Notes: generated by a model not told the origin, from the letters alone. Positions 1 through 8,919 are shown, counted from the stretch's first letter. The stretch: 64,000 nucleotides of DNA from Sphingomonas sp. OK281 (GCF_900115295.1 NZ_FOVZ01000010.1:25739-89738); one strand, 5' to 3'. Made by a program: numbers and translations.

Positions 1-1032
1 CTCGAAACGACGATCGATGGCTTCGGGCAGGTGCAAGCCGGTACCCGTCGTCCAGATGTCCTGCACGCGTCCACCGACCGGCGCGATGACGCGGCCGGCA
101 AAGCCGCATCGGCATGCCCGCTGATCCAGCCGTACGATGTCGTCCAGGCGTACGCGCACGATCGGCTGCACGTGCCGGCGTAGATCGGTCACGATCGGAC
201 GATAGGCATCCACCAGCGGCACCGGCTCGAGTTCGATTTCGAGTGAGTCGTCGTTAAGGTGCAGGGTGCCGAACCGGCAGGCCGCGGCGATGAAGCCCTC
301 GGTGGCCTGGTAGATCGGGTCGGGTCGGCATCCCAGTCGATCGGCGATCCAGGCGCGTTCCAGAACGCCCATCGGCTCCGCGCCCCAAAAGATCCGGGCG
401 AGAGTCGGCAAGCGGGGGGCTACGCCGGCGATCATCGACAATTCGCGCGGTGGTGCGATCAGAATGGTCGGACGGAAGCGTTCGAGCGCCTCGCTCATCG
501 CGTGGGAATCCAGGTCGATCGCCAAATGAAGGAACGCGAACCGTCCGTTTGCAACATCGCGGTACAGCGCGCTTTCGGCGCGGAGGACCAGGGCTATCCT
601 TGCCCCGACGACCGGGGCGGACACAGGCAGAAGTCGGGCGATGCTTTGCCCGATGTAGCGCGCGCGTTCGGCCGCGGACGCGAGAAACATTCCCCGCACG
701 TCGCTCGTGCCTGTGGACAACCCTACCGCGATGCCATCGCGTACGATCCCAGCCCCGCCGCGCTCCGCCTCTTCGGCCGCAGCCATGGCGGCATGGTGGT
801 CGATCCCGGCTGAATTCCATTGCGCGAACGCGGTGCGGATCGCCGCCGCATCCACGATCGGGACGTTTTGCAACGAACGACCTGCATACCCGGACAGGGC
901 CGGCGTCTTCGCTAATATCGGGGCCATTTCCGCCCAGAGCCGCGCCCGCCGTCGCGCCAGCGCCGTCTTGCTCAGCCGCATCGCCCACCGGGTGTCGGCC
1001 CAGGCAGCCAGCAGCCCGTGACGCGGAATCAT
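1..1032 (-). CDS. F390-synthetase-like adenylate-forming enzyme (3' end cut by window edge)
   Basis: Reading in from the window edge, 344 codons are open on the minus strand with no stop, so the C-terminus lies outside. The protein has the glycine/threonine-rich ATP loop LSTGTSDVRG, a YQATEG segment matching the aromatic-TEG motif of adenylate-forming enzymes, and an RACRCGFAGR segment, as in the phenylacetate-CoA ligase / coenzyme F390 synthetase branch. Such enzymes activate a carboxylate as an acyl-AMP; the substrate here is unknown. The ATG at 1030-1032 overlaps the stop of the metallo-hydrolase gene by four bases (ATGA), so the two are probably translationally coupled. It is the last visible gene of the operon starting at 7291. 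Family assignment is fairly secure; the reaction is inferred. Confidence 0.78.
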   Translation of the reverse strand, partial: MIPRHGLLAAWADTRWAMRLSKTALARRRARLWAEMAPILAKTPALSGYAGRSLQNVPIVDAAAIRTAFAQWNSAGIDHHAAMAAAEEAERGGAGIVRDGIAVGLSTGTSDVRGMFLASAAERARYIGQSIARLLPVSAPVVGARIALVLRAESALYRDVANGRFAFLHLAIDLDSHAMSEALERFRPTILIAPPRELSMIAGVAPRLPTLARIFWGAEPMGVLERAWIADRLGCRPDPIYQATEGFIAAACRFGTLHLNDDSLEIELEPVPLVDAYRPIVTDLRRHVQPIVRVRLDDIVRLDQRACRCGFAGRVIAPVGGRVQDIWTTGTGLHLPEAIDRRFE

Positions 1033-1868
1033 GCCTGCAATCCAGCCTGCCGCGCGGCGATCGAGCAATGTGACGGGAGCAGAAGCGTGTCGGGCCGGCC
1101 GCCATGCAGGCGGTGGAGCGCGGCGAGGGTCGATCGTTGTACGGCGGCATCGCCCAGCAGACGTGCGACCAGCCCCGGCGGCGGCATGTTGCGCTCTATC
1201 GCTGTCAGCGACCAGGCGGCGTCCCCCACCAGCAGCGTGTAGCGATCGTCCTCGAGTCTGAGAGCCAGGCCCCAATGTCCAGGACAATGGCCGGGCAGTT
1301 CGACAGCCAGCAACGACGCATCGCCCAGCAGGTCCGCGCCGCGATCAAACGGTTGAAACGCGGCTGGGAGCGCGACCGGCGTCGCATCCTCGAAGAAGGC
1401 CGCTTGGTCGATGCGATCGGGCACGAGGGCGGGAAGAAGCCCGCGGCGCGCGCTGCCGAACCGACTCCGCGCGCGCAGGTCGCGCAGTCCTGCACAGGCG
1501 CAGTGCAATGTCGCATGTGGGAAGTTGTGAAGACCCGCGACATGGTCGCCGTGGAAGTGCGACAGGATGATATGTCGCACCGCGTCAGCCGGGATGCCGC
1601 GTGTGGCGAGCTGGTCGACGATGCTTTCGCCGGGGGCAAGGGTGACCGGCGTCGCCAACCGATACAGACGTTCCGGCAGCGCGCGTGTGGCGTCCATGAA
1701 GGCGGCGTCATACCCCGTGTCGTACAGGATGACGCCCTCCTGCGCGTGATGGATCACGCCGACCAGCGCCGGGAAGTCGACGCCCCGCCAGGTGGCGCCG
1801 CGCCGCGTCATGGCTTCGGCATGGCGACAATGGCCGCACTCGACGATTTCCAGGCTGGATCGCTTCAT
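1029..1868 (-). CDS. MBL-fold metallo-hydrolase
   Basis: Metallo-beta-lactamase superfamily hydrolase of 279 aa. The zinc-binding signature SHFHGDH lies at about residues 103-109 (H104-x-H106-x-D108-H109). A later histidine sits in PGHCPGHWG and a bridging aspartate in VGDAAW, the order seen in lactonase-type members. No signal peptide is visible, so it is probably cytoplasmic. The ATG at 1868 overlaps the reductase stop (TGATG); a GTG six bases upstream (1874) is an alternative start. Within the operon it may hydrolyse a (thio)ester or lactone made by the ketosynthase, reductase and ligase. That is inference: the family also contains glyoxalase II and AHL-lactonase types, and the sequence alone does not tell which. 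Confidence 0.85.
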   Translation of the reverse strand: MKRSSLEIVECGHCRHAEAMTRRGATWRGVDFPALVGVIHHAQEGVILYDTGYDAAFMDATRALPERLYRLATPVTLAPGESIVDQLATRGIPADAVRHIILSHFHGDHVAGLHNFPHATLHCACAGLRDLRARSRFGSARRGLLPALVPDRIDQAAFFEDATPVALPAAFQPFDRGADLLGDASLLAVELPGHCPGHWGLALRLEDDRYTLLVGDAAWSLTAIERNMPPPGLVARLLGDAAVQRSTLAALHRLHGGRPDTLLLPSHCSIAARQAGLQA

Positions 1869-2848
1869 CAGCACCGTTTGGCCTTCCCTAACAAGGTCGC
1901 AAGGCCGTCATGCGTCGGTTGCCATTGCAGGATCCGCCGCGCGAGATCGAGATCGAAGGTTTGCGAATAGCTCAGCGTGGCGAGCGAATACCGCGTCAAT
2001 CGCGGCTCGCCCAGACCCGGCAGCGCACCGTGGACGAACTCCGTCGTCCGGGCGATGGCGCGCGCGATCGGCATCGGCACGTGCATGCGGCGCCCATCCA
2101 GGTTTAGCGCCTTAGCAAGGCTGGATGCGACATCGCGGACACTGACCGGCCGTCCGCCCGAGATGTTGATCGCCAAGCCATGCGCTGCGTCGGCATGACG
2201 CTCGGCCAGCAGCAACGCGGTGACGACATCGGCGACATCGGTGAATTCGACCAGTGCGCGCCCTCCGCGCGGCAGCGGTACGGCACGGCGACGCACGAGC
2301 TCGATCAGCCGTGGCAGCAACACCGTATCGTCGGGTCCAACGATCGCGCGAGGCCGGATGATCACCGTCCGCATTGATCCGTCCGCCGCCAGGACCAGCC
2401 GTTCCGCCAACAGCTTCGTCCGAGCATAATGGTTAAGCGGGCGTCGGGCCGGCGGATCACGGTCCGTGATCCCGACCCGATCCTGCATCTGGGTGTAGAT
2501 CGATGGCGACGACACGAAGACGAAGGTGCGTACGCTGGCGCGTGCGGCATGTCCCAGCAGGTGACGCGTCGCCGCGACATTGGCCTGCTCGAAGCCATGC
2601 CGAGGGCCCCATGGGCTCGACAAGGCCGCGGCATGGAAAATGGTTTCCACGCCGTCGCACAGCGCCGCACCCGCGGCCGGGTCCGTCAGATCGGCTCGGA
2701 TATAGCGGACCCCCGTTGCCCGAAGCCTGGGATCGGAGCCCGCGCGGCGGCCGATCGCCGTGACCGAGCGCCCGGCACGCGTCAGCGCCTCCACCAGCGA
2801 CAGCCCGAGGCCGCCGCTGGCACCGGTCACCAAGACCTTGCCGGTCAT
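1868..2848 (-). CDS. NAD-dependent epimerase/3beta-HSD-type reductase
   Basis: Extended short-chain dehydrogenase of 326 aa. The Rossmann motif GASGGLG is at residues 9-15, there is a VSSPSIY stretch, and the catalytic Y141-x-x-x-K145 lies in NHYARTK. This architecture is shared by the 3beta-hydroxysteroid dehydrogenase/isomerase group, which includes OleD, the 2-alkyl-3-ketoacyl reductase of long-chain olefin synthesis. The ATG at 2848 overlaps the ketosynthase stop (ATGA). The open frame extends further upstream, but that extension runs antisense through the ketosynthase reading and has no family similarity, so I use 2848. Following a ketosynthase it could reduce a beta-keto product; that role is inferred from order only. 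Confidence 0.85.
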   Translation of the reverse strand: MTGKVLVTGASGGLGLSLVEALTRAGRSVTAIGRRAGSDPRLRATGVRYIRADLTDPAAGAALCDGVETIFHAAALSSPWGPRHGFEQANVAATRHLLGHAARASVRTFVFVSSPSIYTQMQDRVGITDRDPPARRPLNHYARTKLLAERLVLAADGSMRTVIIRPRAIVGPDDTVLLPRLIELVRRRAVPLPRGGRALVEFTDVADVVTALLLAERHADAAHGLAINISGGRPVSVRDVASSLAKALNLDGRRMHVPMPIARAIARTTEFVHGALPGLGEPRLTRYSLATLSYSQTFDLDLARRILQWQPTHDGLATLLGKAKRC

Positions 2849-3831
2849 AGCCTGAGCACCATCGCGCCCGCACTGACGCCCGCCGCCGTACCGAGCAGCA
2901 GCACGTCTGTTCCGGGCGTCGCACGACCCGTCGCGATGGCGTGCGCCAACGCAGTCGGGATCGACGCGGCGATCTGGTTGCCATGCGTCGGGAAGATGTC
3001 GACGACCTTGCGCGCGCCATCGGGAAACAGCCGCATGACATGCGCGACGGCCGGCGCGCTGGCCTGATGACACAGGACGAGGCCGATGCTGGCGCGGTCG
3101 TGACCGGCGTCCGCCAGCGCGCCGTCGATCACCGCGGGCAGCGCGCGGGCGGCCGCCTTGAAGATGCCGAACGCATCCATGCGGAATCGCGACCCCTCAA
3201 CCAACGCATCATAGCCCTCCTCGACCCGCACCCGCGTGCCCCCAGCGCGCAGAGTCGCAAGGTGGGTGCCATCGCCGAACGTCTGGAATCGTCGTGAGCG
3301 GAGCCCTCCCGGTCCCTGGGCCTCGATGCACACCGCTGCCGCCCCGTCGCCGAAGATGCAGGCGGTCTTGGCGCAGGTGTCGTCCAGTCCGGCCGACGCG
3401 ATATCGCTCGAGAACAGCAGCGCGCGACGCCAGCGACCGGTCTCGAACCCCATCGCCGCGATGTCGAGCGCCAGCAGGAACGACAGGCAGGTCTGATTGA
3501 CGTCGAACGACGGGATGCCGCTTCTGCCCAGTCCGAGTTCGCGCTGCACCATCACCGCGGTCGAGGGGATCGGCTGTTCCATGACGCCGCAGCCACCGAT
3601 GATGACATCGAAGTCGCCGTTCTTCCACCCGGCCGCCTCCAGTGCCGTACGGGCTGCGGCCGCACCCATCCGGGACGTCGTTTCCTCGGCATCGGCCACC
3701 CGTCGCTCGGCGATACCGAACTCCCGCTTTACCGCGCCTGCCGCTCGGCCGAGCCGCGCGTCGAGCGCCGTCGAAGGGACGATGTTTCGCGGCAGATAGC
3801 TGGCGATCCCGCGTATCGTCAGCGGGGTCAT
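2845..3831 (-). CDS. 3-oxoacyl-ACP synthase III family protein (FabH/OleA-like)
   Basis: Ketosynthase III of 328 aa with an intact Cys-His-Asn triad: C115 in VNQTCLSF, H255 in LCHQAS and N285 in THGNQIAAS. Members join an acyl-CoA or acyl-ACP primer to an acyl or malonyl partner. The start at 3831 (MTPLTIRGIASYLP) fits the family N-terminus; the frame stays open to 3891, but that would overlap the end of the upstream fusion gene by 29 bases. The gap to the upstream gene is 31 bases, the only non-overlapping junction of the operon. Whether it elongates with malonyl-ACP (FabH-like) or does head-to-head condensation (OleA-like) cannot be read from motifs alone. Confidence 0.88.
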   Translation of the reverse strand: MTPLTIRGIASYLPRNIVPSTALDARLGRAAGAVKREFGIAERRVADAEETTSRMGAAAARTALEAAGWKNGDFDVIIGGCGVMEQPIPSTAVMVQRELGLGRSGIPSFDVNQTCLSFLLALDIAAMGFETGRWRRALLFSSDIASAGLDDTCAKTACIFGDGAAAVCIEAQGPGGLRSRRFQTFGDGTHLATLRAGGTRVRVEEGYDALVEGSRFRMDAFGIFKAAARALPAVIDGALADAGHDRASIGLVLCHQASAPAVAHVMRLFPDGARKVVDIFPTHGNQIAASIPTALAHAIATGRATPGTDVLLLGTAAGVSAGAMVLRL

Positions 3832-3862
3832 GAGGCAATTTTCCGGGCCGCCAGCGGCATGG

Positions 3863-6800
3863 TCATTTTGCAGATTCCGTTCCTGGCGCATGAACGGGGG
3901 CGGCCACCATCGCGCCGAGGGTCACATAATCGATCTTGCCCGTCCCCAGTACCGGCAGCGCGTCGACGATCCGCAGGTCGCGCGGCATCGAGAGTTCCGC
4001 GATCCCGCTGGCGCGCGCCCAAGCCTGCAATGCGGAGGCGGTAGCTGCGCGTTCGGTCGTGAACAGCACCAGTTGCTCTCCCTTGCGCGCATCGGGGCGG
4101 GTCACGACGGCATGCTCCGCGGCAGGCCAGAGCTTCGCCGCATATCCCTCGACCGCGGGCAGGGAGACCATCTCACCGCCGATCTTGGCGAAGCGCTTGG
4201 CGCGGCCGCGAATGACCACGAAGCCGCTGGCGTCGAGTGTCACGATATCACCTGTGTCGTGCCAGCCATCCGCCGGCGGCTGGAGTATGCCGGGTGCGTC
4301 GGCCTTGAGATAGCCAGCCATGATGTTGGGTCCGCGTACCGACAGTCGTCCGCCCTCGTCGATGCCCGGAACGGGGGCGAGCCGTGCCTCGATCCCCGGC
4401 ATCAGCCGGCCGACGCTGCCCGCCTGAAAGTGCATCGGCGTATTGACCGCGATGACCGGGGCCGCCTCCGTGGCGCCGTAGCCTTCGAGGATGCGCAGGC
4501 CGAACTTGTCGGCATAGGTCCGGCGCGTCTCGTCGCGCACCCGTTCGGCGCCAGCGAAGATGTAGCGCAGCGAGTAAAAGTCATAGCCGTGCGCCATCCG
4601 CGCATAGCCGGAGAGGAAGGTATCCGTGCCGAACAGGATCGTGGCATTCGCGTCGTAGGCGAGCGCAGGAACGATCCGATAGTGTAACGGACTTGGGTAG
4701 AGCAGCGTGCGTACGCCCGAAAGGATCGGCAACAGCGTGCCGCCGGTCAGTCCAAAACTGTGGAACACGGGAAGGGCGTTCAGCACGACGTCGCTCGAGT
4801 TGAAGTCGATGCGTGCCGACAATTGGCGGCAATTGGCCAGGAGGTTGCGGTGCGTCAGCACGACCCCCTTGGGCAAACCTTCCGAGCCGCTGGTGAACAG
4901 GATCACGGCGGGCATATCGGGCGTAATGCGGAGGCGGCGATGGCTGTGGCCTGCCCAGCGCGTCGCGATCAGCGCGCGCACCTTGTCGACGGCGCCGACA
5001 GTCGCGCCGATATCCTCCAGGTAGCGTACGCCAATCCCTGCGGCTTCCAGGCCCTTGACGATATCGCCCAGTTTCGCCTGATGTACGAAGGCGCGCGCGG
5101 TCAGGATCGTGCGGATTTGCGCCGCGGTGCAGGCGGCCTGCAGATTAGCGAGCCCTGCGGTGTAGTTGAGCATCGCCGGCACACGGCCGTTCGCCTGCAG
5201 CGCGAAGAAGGTGACGACGACCGCGCTGACGTTGGGCAACATCACGCCGATGGCTTCGCCGGGCCGAGTGTACGTGGCGATCGGCCTGGCCAACGCGAGG
5301 CTTGCGGTGACGAGGCGGCCATAGGTCATCGGCGCGCGCTTCACATCCTCGACGATCGGGGTGTTGGCGCCGTGAATGTCCTTCGCCTCGAGCAGCGCCT
5401 CGTAGAGCGTCATGTTGATGTGCGACGTCGCGAAGATCATCTCGCTCATCACGTCGTACAGCTTGCGGCCGGCCATCGCCCGGCGCTCACGTGCGCTGCC
5501 CGACTCAGGCAGGGCAAATCGGCGCGGCGGCAGGATCGTCAGGCTGACCCGCGGAAACATGCGTGTTCGAACCTTGCCCTTCAGCCGCGAGAACGGCGTG
5601 AATTGCGCGCCGTCGATACGCACCGGCACGATCGGTGCATCGGCCTTGTCGGCGACCATGCCGGGTCCGTCGAACACCTTCATCAGCGCGCCGGTGACCG
5701 TGATGCGACCTTCGGGGAAGATGACCAGCGTGCGCCCCTCGCGCACGGCCTTGACCATCGCCTTCGCCGCCATCGGGTTCATCGGATCGACCGGGAAGGC
5801 ATCGAACATGCCCAGGAACGGTCGCACCCACCACGCCTTCGCGATCCGGCTGTGGATGGCGAAGGTCGGCTTGCCGGGCAGGAAGGCGGCAAGCAGCAGG
5901 CCGTCGAGGAAGGACACGTGGTTGACCACGATCACCGCACTGTCGCCCGGTCGGGGCATGTTTTCGTGCCCGTCGACCTCGACGCGGTAGAGCAGGACAA
6001 GCAAGCCGCGGATGAGCGCCTTGAACACCGTCTCGGGCAGCAGCCAGCACGAGATCAGCGCGATCGCCAGCGTTGCGAACCCCAGCGCGCCGATGACACC
6101 GGGGACGCTTGCGCCGGTGGCGAGCAGGATCGTAACGACGAGGACGAGCACGACCGTGACGGTGGCGTTGACGATATTGTTGGCGGCGATGATCTGCGAG
6201 CGCTGCTCGGGGGCGCTTTGCGTCTGCAGGATAGCGTAGAGGGGCACGATGAAGATGCCGCCGGCGAAGGCGATCCCGGCCAGCGCGAACAGGATGTGCC
6301 AGCTTCCAGGCATGCCGACGAACGCACCGACATCCGAAACGGCGGCCGCCGGTACGTACGCGCGCGTTGCGATCCACAGGTCGATAAGGAACGCCGCCAG
6401 CGCAAGGGCGGAGGCGGGAACGTAGCGTGCAGAGACCTCGCCGCGCAGCAGCTTGTTCACCGCCACCGAACCGATCGAGACGCTGATCGAGAATACGAGC
6501 AGGAACAGCGTGACCACGCTGGCATCGCCGTGCAGCGTGCCGCTGACCAACGGGGCGAACTCCGACAACAGGATCGCGCCGACCGAGAAGAACCAGCTGA
6601 TGCCGAGGATCGAGAGCCACACGCCGCGACCGCCTTGCGCCGCCGCGAGGATCCGCAACGTGCCCTTGACCAGGTTGCGTTCGATCCTGAGGCCTGGCGA
6701 TGCGGCCGGAGCCGAGGGAACCGCCAGGCTGATGACGAGGCCTATTATTGCCGCGCCGGTCGCGACCAGCCCCGCTTCCCATGGCGGGACGAGTCCACCG

Positions 6801-7291
6801 AGCAACTGACCCGAGAGGATCGCCAGGAAGGTCCCGGCCTCGATCAGCCCGGTGCCGCCCATCAGTTCGCTGGGCGCCAGATGCTGCGGCAGGATCGAGT
6901 ATTTGACGGGGCCGAAGATCGTCGAGTGAACGCCCATCAGGAACAGGCAGGCGAGCAGCACCGGGATCGACTGGATCCAGAAACCGCCAAGCGCGAGCAG
7001 CATGATGCCGACTTCGGCGGCCTTGATCGCGCGGATCAGTACCGCCTTGTCGAACTTGTCGGCCAATTGCCCGGCGAGCGCCGACAGCAGGAAATACGGC
7101 AGGATGAAAAGCCCGGTCGCGATGGTCGCCAGCAACTCCGCCTTTGCGGGCGCAGCGGCGTAAATACCGAAATTCGCGAGGAACAGCAGTCCGAACTTGA
7201 GGACGTTGTCGTTGAAGGCGCCGAGGAACTGAACGGCGAACAGGGGCGCGAAGCGGCGCTTGGCAAGCAGCGACAGATCAGGTGCGGACAT
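3863..7291 (-). CDS. aas: LplT-PlsC-acyl-ACP synthetase fusion (Aas-like)
   Basis: Three-domain membrane protein of 1142 aa. Residues 1 to about 420 form an MFS permease like the lysophospholipid flippase LplT (FNDNVLKFGLLF at the start). About 430-640 is a PlsC/LPLAT acyltransferase with H458-x4-D463 (NHVSFLD) and FPEGR near 525. About 650-1142 is an AMP-binding ligase with LFTSGSEGLPKG near 797, YGATEAAPV, WHDTGDIV and catalytic K1119 in GTGKIDY. In E. coli Aas/LplT the equivalent parts import lysophosphatidylethanolamine, activate a fatty acid and re-acylate the lipid; fusions of this kind occur in alphaproteobacteria. The ATG at 7291 is preceded by GGGGAG. As first gene of the operon it may supply activated acyl chains to the ketosynthase (inference). 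Confidence 0.9.
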   Translation of the reverse strand: MSAPDLSLLAKRRFAPLFAVQFLGAFNDNVLKFGLLFLANFGIYAAAPAKAELLATIATGLFILPYFLLSALAGQLADKFDKAVLIRAIKAAEVGIMLLALGGFWIQSIPVLLACLFLMGVHSTIFGPVKYSILPQHLAPSELMGGTGLIEAGTFLAILSGQLLGGLVPPWEAGLVATGAAIIGLVISLAVPSAPAASPGLRIERNLVKGTLRILAAAQGGRGVWLSILGISWFFSVGAILLSEFAPLVSGTLHGDASVVTLFLLVFSISVSIGSVAVNKLLRGEVSARYVPASALALAAFLIDLWIATRAYVPAAAVSDVGAFVGMPGSWHILFALAGIAFAGGIFIVPLYAILQTQSAPEQRSQIIAANNIVNATVTVVLVLVVTILLATGASVPGVIGALGFATLAIALISCWLLPETVFKALIRGLLVLLYRVEVDGHENMPRPGDSAVIVVNHVSFLDGLLLAAFLPGKPTFAIHSRIAKAWWVRPFLGMFDAFPVDPMNPMAAKAMVKAVREGRTLVIFPEGRITVTGALMKVFDGPGMVADKADAPIVPVRIDGAQFTPFSRLKGKVRTRMFPRVSLTILPPRRFALPESGSARERRAMAGRKLYDVMSEMIFATSHINMTLYEALLEAKDIHGANTPIVEDVKRAPMTYGRLVTASLALARPIATYTRPGEAIGVMLPNVSAVVVTFFALQANGRVPAMLNYTAGLANLQAACTAAQIRTILTARAFVHQAKLGDIVKGLEAAGIGVRYLEDIGATVGAVDKVRALIATRWAGHSHRRLRITPDMPAVILFTSGSEGLPKGVVLTHRNLLANCRQLSARIDFNSSDVVLNALPVFHSFGLTGGTLLPILSGVRTLLYPSPLHYRIVPALAYDANATILFGTDTFLSGYARMAHGYDFYSLRYIFAGAERVRDETRRTYADKFGLRILEGYGATEAAPVIAVNTPMHFQAGSVGRLMPGIEARLAPVPGIDEGGRLSVRGPNIMAGYLKADAPGILQPPADGWHDTGDIVTLDASGFVVIRGRAKRFAKIGGEMVSLPAVEGYAAKLWPAAEHAVVTRPDARKGEQLVLFTTERAATASALQAWARASGIAELSMPRDLRIVDALPVLGTGKIDYVTLGAMVAAPVHAPGTESAK

Positions 7292-7383
7292 GAATGTAAC
7301 TCCCCGTGCGCCAGCGTACCGGCCAAATGCCAAAGCGATGTTAATTCCCGAGCGGCGTGCCGCCCACCAACGTTCGTATGCCT

Positions 7384-7427
7384 AAATTGAGCGCTGTACA
7401 ATTAAATAATTAGACGGCGCTCAATTT
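7384..7427. promoter_or_regulatory. Inverted-repeat candidate operator between TetR gene and acyl operon
   Basis: A perfect 11-bp inverted repeat, AAATTGAGCGC (7384-7394) and GCGCTCAATTT (7417-7427), is separated by 22 AT-rich bases. Read in each arm's own orientation, the 15-mers TTGAGCGCTGTACAA and TTGAGCGCCGTCTAA also agree beyond the arms (TTGAGCGCyGTnnAA). The arms are 33 bp apart, about three helical turns, as expected for a protein binding two sites on one face. It lies 21 bp before the TetR ATG and about 90 bp before the divergent operon start. That it is the TetR operator is inferred from position. Confidence 0.55.
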
Positions 7428-7448
7428 CTTGGCTAGCGATCCTTTGAG

Positions 7449-8069
7449 ATGGGACGTCGGTCAGATCATACCCGCGAGGAGCTTCACGCGCTGATCTTGA
7501 GCGCCGGGCACGAGGTGATGGCGCAAGACGGCTTTGCGCGGTTTTCCGCCAGGGAGGTCGCCAAGCGGATCGGCTATTCGGTCGGCACGGTCTACAACGT
7601 CTTCGGCAGCAACGACGCGCTGATCCTAGCGATCAACACCCGTACTTTCGCGCTCTGGGCGCAGCATCTGCGTGCCGTTCTGGAGGACCCCGGTAGCGAT
7701 CGCATCGGTGCGCTGGTGACGGGCTATTTCGTGTTCGCCCAGCGCAACCCGAACCTCTGGATGGCGATCTACGATCATCGGCTGCCTGCATCGATGACGG
7801 TGCCCGACGACGATGCGAGAGTCCGGGGCACCCTGACCGGCATCGTCCGGGCCGAGATCGTTGCCGCGTTGGGGCGTGAGGACGACGATGCCATGGCGGC
7901 GCTGACACGGTCGCTGATCGCCGTGGTGCACGGCCACTGTGCGTTTGCGCTCACCGGAAGCTTTGCCCTGATGGGCGAACAAGACCCGATCCCGGCAGCG
8001 ATCGCGCGCGTCCGCGATAGCCTGAACGCGGCCCAACTGCCCCTGATTCCGGACTGTATCTCGCCTTGA
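7449..8069 (+). CDS. TetR/AcrR family transcriptional regulator
   Basis: Regulator of 206 aa with an N-terminal TetR helix-turn-helix, FSAREVAKRIGYSVGTVYNV, at about residues 33-52, followed by the usual FGSNDAL turn. The C-terminal ligand-binding part is helical and gives no clue to the effector. It is transcribed away from the acyl operon across a 157-bp region carrying a clear inverted repeat, the usual layout for a TetR repressor controlling a divergent operon and itself. The ligand might be an acyl-CoA or lipid, given the neighbours; this is a guess from context. Confidence 0.9.
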   Translation: MGRRSDHTREELHALILSAGHEVMAQDGFARFSAREVAKRIGYSVGTVYNVFGSNDALILAINTRTFALWAQHLRAVLEDPGSDRIGALVTGYFVFAQRNPNLWMAIYDHRLPASMTVPDDDARVRGTLTGIVRAEIVAALGREDDDAMAALTRSLIAVVHGHCAFALTGSFALMGEQDPIPAAIARVRDSLNAAQLPLIPDCISP

Positions 8070-8152
8070 GTATGTCGGTGTCAGGCAGGCGAAAGGCGAA
8101 AGACGCAGCGCCTGTGGCAATCCACTATGCCCGCCAGCCATAACCGAACGCG

Positions 8153-8432
8153 TCAGGCGATCACCCAAGTGCCGTCCGGCTCTTTTTGGACCAGCGTCTT
8201 CCACACATAGCTTTCTCCGCTGTCTTCGGCAGTGAAGACGATGTCGAACTCGGATTCATTGGAGGCGATCCGGCGCCAGTTCTGGATACGCGTAACGCCG
8301 AAAAAGGCCATATTCGAAAGCTGAACGAACGGCAGAAGTTGGGACGCGCCGATCGCGGTGCGAATGGCCGGAAGTGGGTCTTCGCGCGGATCAGTAGCGC
8401 TGGCGGACGAATAGGTGCAGCAAGTCACCCTC
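8153..8432 (-). pseudogene. Truncated gene fragment beside an IS remnant
   Basis: An open frame encodes about 90 residues ending in KEPDGTWVIA. The last 60 or so residues look like a real alpha/beta C-terminus, but the upstream end runs into the decayed IS3-family sequence at about 8432 without a plausible start. I read it as the 3' part of a gene whose 5' end was lost at the insertion or deletion. No family was recognised. If it is a complete short gene, the start would be a GTG near 8428 with no visible ribosome-binding site. Confidence 0.4.
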
Positions 8433-8434
8433 GG

Positions 8435-8829
8435 ATACGTCCTTCACCTCTTTCACTTGGTCAATGCAGCGTCGACGCCGCGCGGGGCTTAGAAGTTTCC
8501 CCGTGCCGCCTCCTGCAGGATCAGCTTGTCCAGCGTCAGGTCGGAGATCGCACGCCGCAGCCGCAGGTTCTCCTTCTCCAAATCCTTCATCCGCCGCGCC
8601 TGATCCGTCTTCAGGCCACCATATCCTTGCGCCAACGGTAGTAGGTTTGCTCGCTGACCGCGATCCGCCGACACGCCTCGGCGGTCGTCCCGCCCTGGCC
8701 CAACACGATTTCAACTTTACGCCGCTTCCCGATGATCTCTTCGGGCTTGTGCTTTTTCGCAGGCATTCGTCGTCCCTTCGTTGATCCAGACTCTCGTAGT
8801 CGATGGACCGCTCAGAAGGGGGCTGCTCA
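8435..8829 (-). mobile_element. Decayed IS3-family (IS407-like) remnant
   Basis: The minus strand reads from a terminal-inverted-repeat-like TGAGCAGCCCCC (ending at 8829) into an orfA starting at 8766 (MPAKKHKPEEIIGKRR). The orfA frame breaks near 8630: after YYRWRKD a missing base sends it to a stop, while the expected continuation GGLKTDQARRMKDLEKEN to EAARGNF is in another frame and stops at 8489. A few codons of orfB follow (LLSPARRRRCIDQV) before similarity ends near 8435. Most of orfB and the right end are gone, so it cannot move by itself. Confidence 0.75.
8489..8766 (-). pseudogene. IS3-family transposase orfA, frameshifted
   Basis: This is the orfA DNA-binding subunit of an IS3/IS407-type transposase. 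The N-terminal half (ATG at 8766) has the helix-turn-helix typical of the family (GGTTAEACRRIAVSEQTYYR). The C-terminal half, with LEKENLRLRRAISDLTLDK, is in a different frame. Restoring one base after YYRWRK joins both into a normal-length orfA of about 90 aa. No intact partner orfB of this type is in the window. Confidence 0.75.
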
Positions 8830-8919
8830 CACCTAGCGGGGCTAGATTAGATACTTCTACAAGCCGTTACTACCATCGCATCATTTTTCAGGCGCACTTC
8901 AGAGCCAAGAACGTGCCAG

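Noticed and set aside
254..1150. 298-aa minus-strand frame near the left edge
   Set aside because: It overlaps the F390-synthetase-like reading, which has real motifs and an ATGA junction; the 298-aa frame is an Arg-rich shadow.
4760..7390. 876-aa open frame antisense to the LplT-PlsC-ligase gene
   Set aside because: Composition is dominated by R, D, Q, G and H with no domain, typical of the antisense frame of GC-rich coding DNA; the opposite strand encodes an unmistakable three-domain enzyme.
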